From NCBI GenBank assembly GCA_947483545.1, contig CANKNP010000296.1:1-6342 (forward strand): a stretch of DNA of 6,342 nucleotides, in the 5' to 3' direction. The notes under the pieces were generated by a model that was not told the DNA's origin, searched no databases, and saw only the letters and a list, made by a program, of their open reading frames with translations. Position numbers and translations under genes: made by a program. Position 1 is the first letter of the stretch. The number at the start of each line of letters is the position of its first letter. Origin of the DNA: Deltaproteobacteria bacterium. Lineage in GTDB: Bacteria; Myxococcota; UBA796; SXON01. Positions 4,739 to 6,342 of the stretch are shown here, in pieces.

Positions 4739-6139
4739 ATGAATGTCGTCTTCTACGCGCTGGTCGCCCTGAGCGTCCTCTTCGCAGGGATCAACAGTAC
4801 GCCCGTCGCAGAGGGGCAGATCCAGGGCGACAGCGTGGTCGTCGAGATGGCTGGGGCGACCGTCGGCGCAGAGGTGCAGGTCGACTCGGGAGCCACTACC
4901 GCAAAAGGCTCAGTGAAGGCCGTCGATGGCCGCAAGGCGACCATCGTGGTCGACCTCGACGACGGGCCGGCGACGGTCACTTTCGTCGGCATGTACCGGA
5001 TGGCGGCGGTGTCCAAGGCCGCGCTTGACGGCGCCAAATCTGCGGTAGAGCTCGCGATCGGCCTGGTCGGCGCCATGACGCTGTTCCTCGGGTTGATGAC
5101 GGTGGTGGAGAAAGCGGGCGGGCTCGACGCGATGGCCCGCATGCTGCGCCCAGTGATGGTGCGGCTCTTTCCCGACGTTCCCGCCGACCATCCGGCGATG
5201 GGCGCGATGATCCTCAACATCGCCGCCAACGTCCTTGGCCTCGGCAACGCGGCGACCCCCTTCGGCATCAAGGCGATGCAGGAGCTCGACAAGCTCAACA
5301 AACACCCGGGCATCGCCACCAACGCCATGGTGCTCTTCCTGGCGATCAACACCTCGGGCGTCGCGGTGCTGCCGACGGGCGTCATCGCCATGCGCGCATC
5401 CTACGGCGCGCGGGACCCCGCGGCGATCTTCGCCACGACGCTGCTCGCCTCGGCGATCAACACCGTCGTGGCGGTGATGGCGGCGCGCGGATTTGCCCGC
5501 CTCTTTCCGGCGCCTTCTCCGCCCGACGACCACCGGAGCCCGCTCCGCCTCATCGAGCTCTTGCCGGTGACGATGGCCGTGACCGCGATGGGGCTCCTGG
5601 TATCGGTGGTGTACAGCTACGGCGAGATCGCCAGCGCGTGGATCATCCCTGGGCTGATCCTCGGAATGCTGACGATCGGCGTGGTCAAGAAGATCAAGAT
5701 CTACGAGGCGTTCATCGAGGGCGCGAGAGAGGGCTTCAACTCGGCGATCCGCATCATCCCCTACCTTGTGGCGATCCTGACGGCGGTCGGCATGTTCCGC
5801 GCGAGCGGGGGCATGGACCGGCTGGTGGCGCTCCTGGGGCCCGTCGTGGCGCCCCTGGGCATGCCCGCCGAGGCGCTTCCTCTGGCGCTGCTCCGGCCGC
5901 TGTCTGGCTCCGGCGCCTTCGCGCTCACCGGAGAGATCACCAAAACCTATGGCCCGGACTCCCATATCGCCCTGGTGGTGGGCACCATGCAGGGCACGAC
6001 CGAGACCACGTTCTACGTCCTCGCGGTGTACTTCGGGGCGATCGGCATCACCAAGCTCCGCCACGCCGTCCCCACCGGCATCTGCTCCGACCTCTCGGGC
6101 GTGATCGCGTCCGTGCTGGCGGTGAACTGGTTGCTCTAA
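4739..6139 (+). CDS. Fused SpmA-SpmB-type GATE (nucleoside-recognition) membrane protein
   Basis: A 466-residue polytopic inner-membrane protein. Residues 4-18 form the first membrane segment. Residues 22-92 are a soluble Val/Asp-rich, probably beta-stranded segment. SpmA-like features follow: KSAVELAIGLVGAMTLFLGL at 100-119, GLGNAATPFGIKAM at 167-180 and INTSGVAVLPTGVIAMRAS at 203-221. After a linker at about 256-272 (PAPSPPDDHRSP) come SpmB-like features: EGAREGFNSAIRIIPYLVA at 327-345, FRASGGMD, LRPLSGSGAFAL at 385-396 and GTMQGTTETTFYVLAVYFG at 415-433. In Bacillus, SpmA and SpmB are separate proteins needed for full spore-core dehydration. Many non-sporulating Gram-negatives carry fused or paired homologues of unknown substrate. 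The ATG at 4739 is chosen because the membrane segment starts there; a GTG at 4685 would add 18 residues overlapping the divergent gene. The gene stands alone with no same-strand partner upstream. Confidence 0.9.
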   Translation: MNVVFYALVALSVLFAGINSTPVAEGQIQGDSVVVEMAGATVGAEVQVDSGATTAKGSVKAVDGRKATIVVDLDDGPATVTFVGMYRMAAVSKAALDGAKSAVELAIGLVGAMTLFLGLMTVVEKAGGLDAMARMLRPVMVRLFPDVPADHPAMGAMILNIAANVLGLGNAATPFGIKAMQELDKLNKHPGIATNAMVLFLAINTSGVAVLPTGVIAMRASYGARDPAAIFATTLLASAINTVVAVMAARGFARLFPAPSPPDDHRSPLRLIELLPVTMAVTAMGLLVSVVYSYGEIASAWIIPGLILGMLTIGVVKKIKIYEAFIEGAREGFNSAIRIIPYLVAILTAVGMFRASGGMDRLVALLGPVVAPLGMPAEALPLALLRPLSGSGAFALTGEITKTYGPDSHIALVVGTMQGTTETTFYVLAVYFGAIGITKLRHAVPTGICSDLSGVIASVLAVNWLL

Positions 6140-6144
6140 ACTGA

Positions 6145-6176
6145 CTCGCCGCGCATCGCAGAGATCTGGCGGCGAG
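6145..6176 (+). terminator. Hairpin 5 bp after the SpmAB-like gene
   Basis: CTCGCCGC at 6145-6152 pairs perfectly with GCGGCGAG at 6169-6176 across a 16-nt loop, which can itself fold weakly (CAGA/TCTG at 6159-6168). It starts 5 nt after the TAA stop. There is no T-run after it, so efficient intrinsic termination is uncertain; position and perfect stem support the call. Confidence 0.5.
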
Positions 6177-6287
6177 GAGCGCGACACGGGAGCGTCCTGA
6201 TCGACGGTCGACCTTCCCACAAAATCCGCATCCATACTATCTTAGTGAAACGCCAGTATTTCGATGGTCGGCCGACGGGTCGCCGTC
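6177..6287 (+). promoter_or_regulatory. Intergenic region with an AT-rich island and a palindrome (possible promoter)
   Basis: Bases 6213-6263 are clearly richer in A/T than anything else in the window. They contain TACTAT (6235-6240) and TATCTT (6238-6243) as possible -10 boxes and TTCCCA (6214-6219) as a poor -35, with 15 or 18 bp spacing. A perfect 10-bp palindrome GTCGGCCGAC lies at 6267-6276, just before the putative next start, and could be an operator. All of this is pattern-based. Confidence 0.35.
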
Positions 6288-6342
6288 GTGAGGGTCGCTC
6301 TTGTGCCCTCCGGGGCGGCGTACCGCGCGATCCGCTGGGCCC
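6288..6342 (+). CDS. Probable N-terminus of a further gene, cut by right edge
   Basis: A frame open to the end of the window reads VRVALVPSGAAYRAIRWA from a GTG at 6288, or 8 codons earlier from an ATG at 6264. A hydrophobic beta-strand followed by a small-residue turn right after the start (RVALVPSG) looks like the first strand of a Rossmann-type fold, such as a GT-B glycosyltransferase. With only 18 codons this is a hint, not an identification. No clear Shine-Dalgarno precedes either start. The AT-rich island just upstream supports a new transcription unit. Confidence 0.4.
   Translation, partial: MRVALVPSGAAYRAIRWA

Noticed and set aside
4910..6235. 441-codon minus-strand open frame rich in His, Arg and Asp
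   Set aside because: It is the shadow of the SpmAB-like gene in high-GC DNA: it is antisense to clear membrane segments and conserved motifs, and its His/Arg/Asp-rich composition is typical of such shadows.

Overview
The window is 6.3 kb of very GC-rich DNA from a bacterium. Dense coding, G/C-ending codons, short 'LLGC'-type lipoprotein leaders and a fused SpmA-SpmB protein would suit a Myxococcota/Deltaproteobacteria-like Gram-negative. This placement is inferred from style, because no marker gene is present.

Layout, left to right. (1) Nt 2-1726 (+): the 3' part of a gene open to the left edge. It encodes an Ala/Glu low-complexity helical tract of about 184 residues, then about 300 residues of coiled coil and a Pro/Arg-rich tail. 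Its function is unknown. (2) Nt 1793-2866 (+): a tryptophan 2,3-dioxygenase with the heme and substrate residues intact. It starts 66 bp after the previous gene, behind a clear AGGAGG. (3) A GC hairpin fills the 47 bp between the stop of the dioxygenase and the stop of a convergent gene. (4) Nt 2914-4697 (-): a two-gene operon read leftwards. The first gene is a CPHC thioredoxin-fold protein with an N-terminal coiled coil. The second is a PAF-acetylhydrolase-like alpha/beta hydrolase with a lipobox. The two overlap by 4 nt (GTGA). (5) Nt 4739-6139 (+): a divergently transcribed SpmA-SpmB (GATE / nucleoside-recognition) membrane protein with an extra beta-rich segment near its N-terminus, followed by a hairpin. 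(6) Nt 6177-6342: an AT-richer stretch and the probable first codons of a further gene cut by the right edge.

How the genes may work together. Most of the window looks like ordinary core or accessory genes. The tightest functional link is the hydrolase/thioredoxin pair. The hydrolase carries six cysteines besides the lipidation cysteine, two of them flanking its catalytic histidine. The coupled partner carries the DsbA-type CPHC active site, so it could be a dedicated disulfide catalyst for that hydrolase. The dioxygenase stands without other kynurenine-pathway genes in view. No tRNA, rRNA, CRISPR array, insertion sequence or integrase was seen. I found no convincing new defence or mobile system. 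The most unusual sequence is the repeat-built Ala/Glu tract, which is open in all three forward frames over most of its length.
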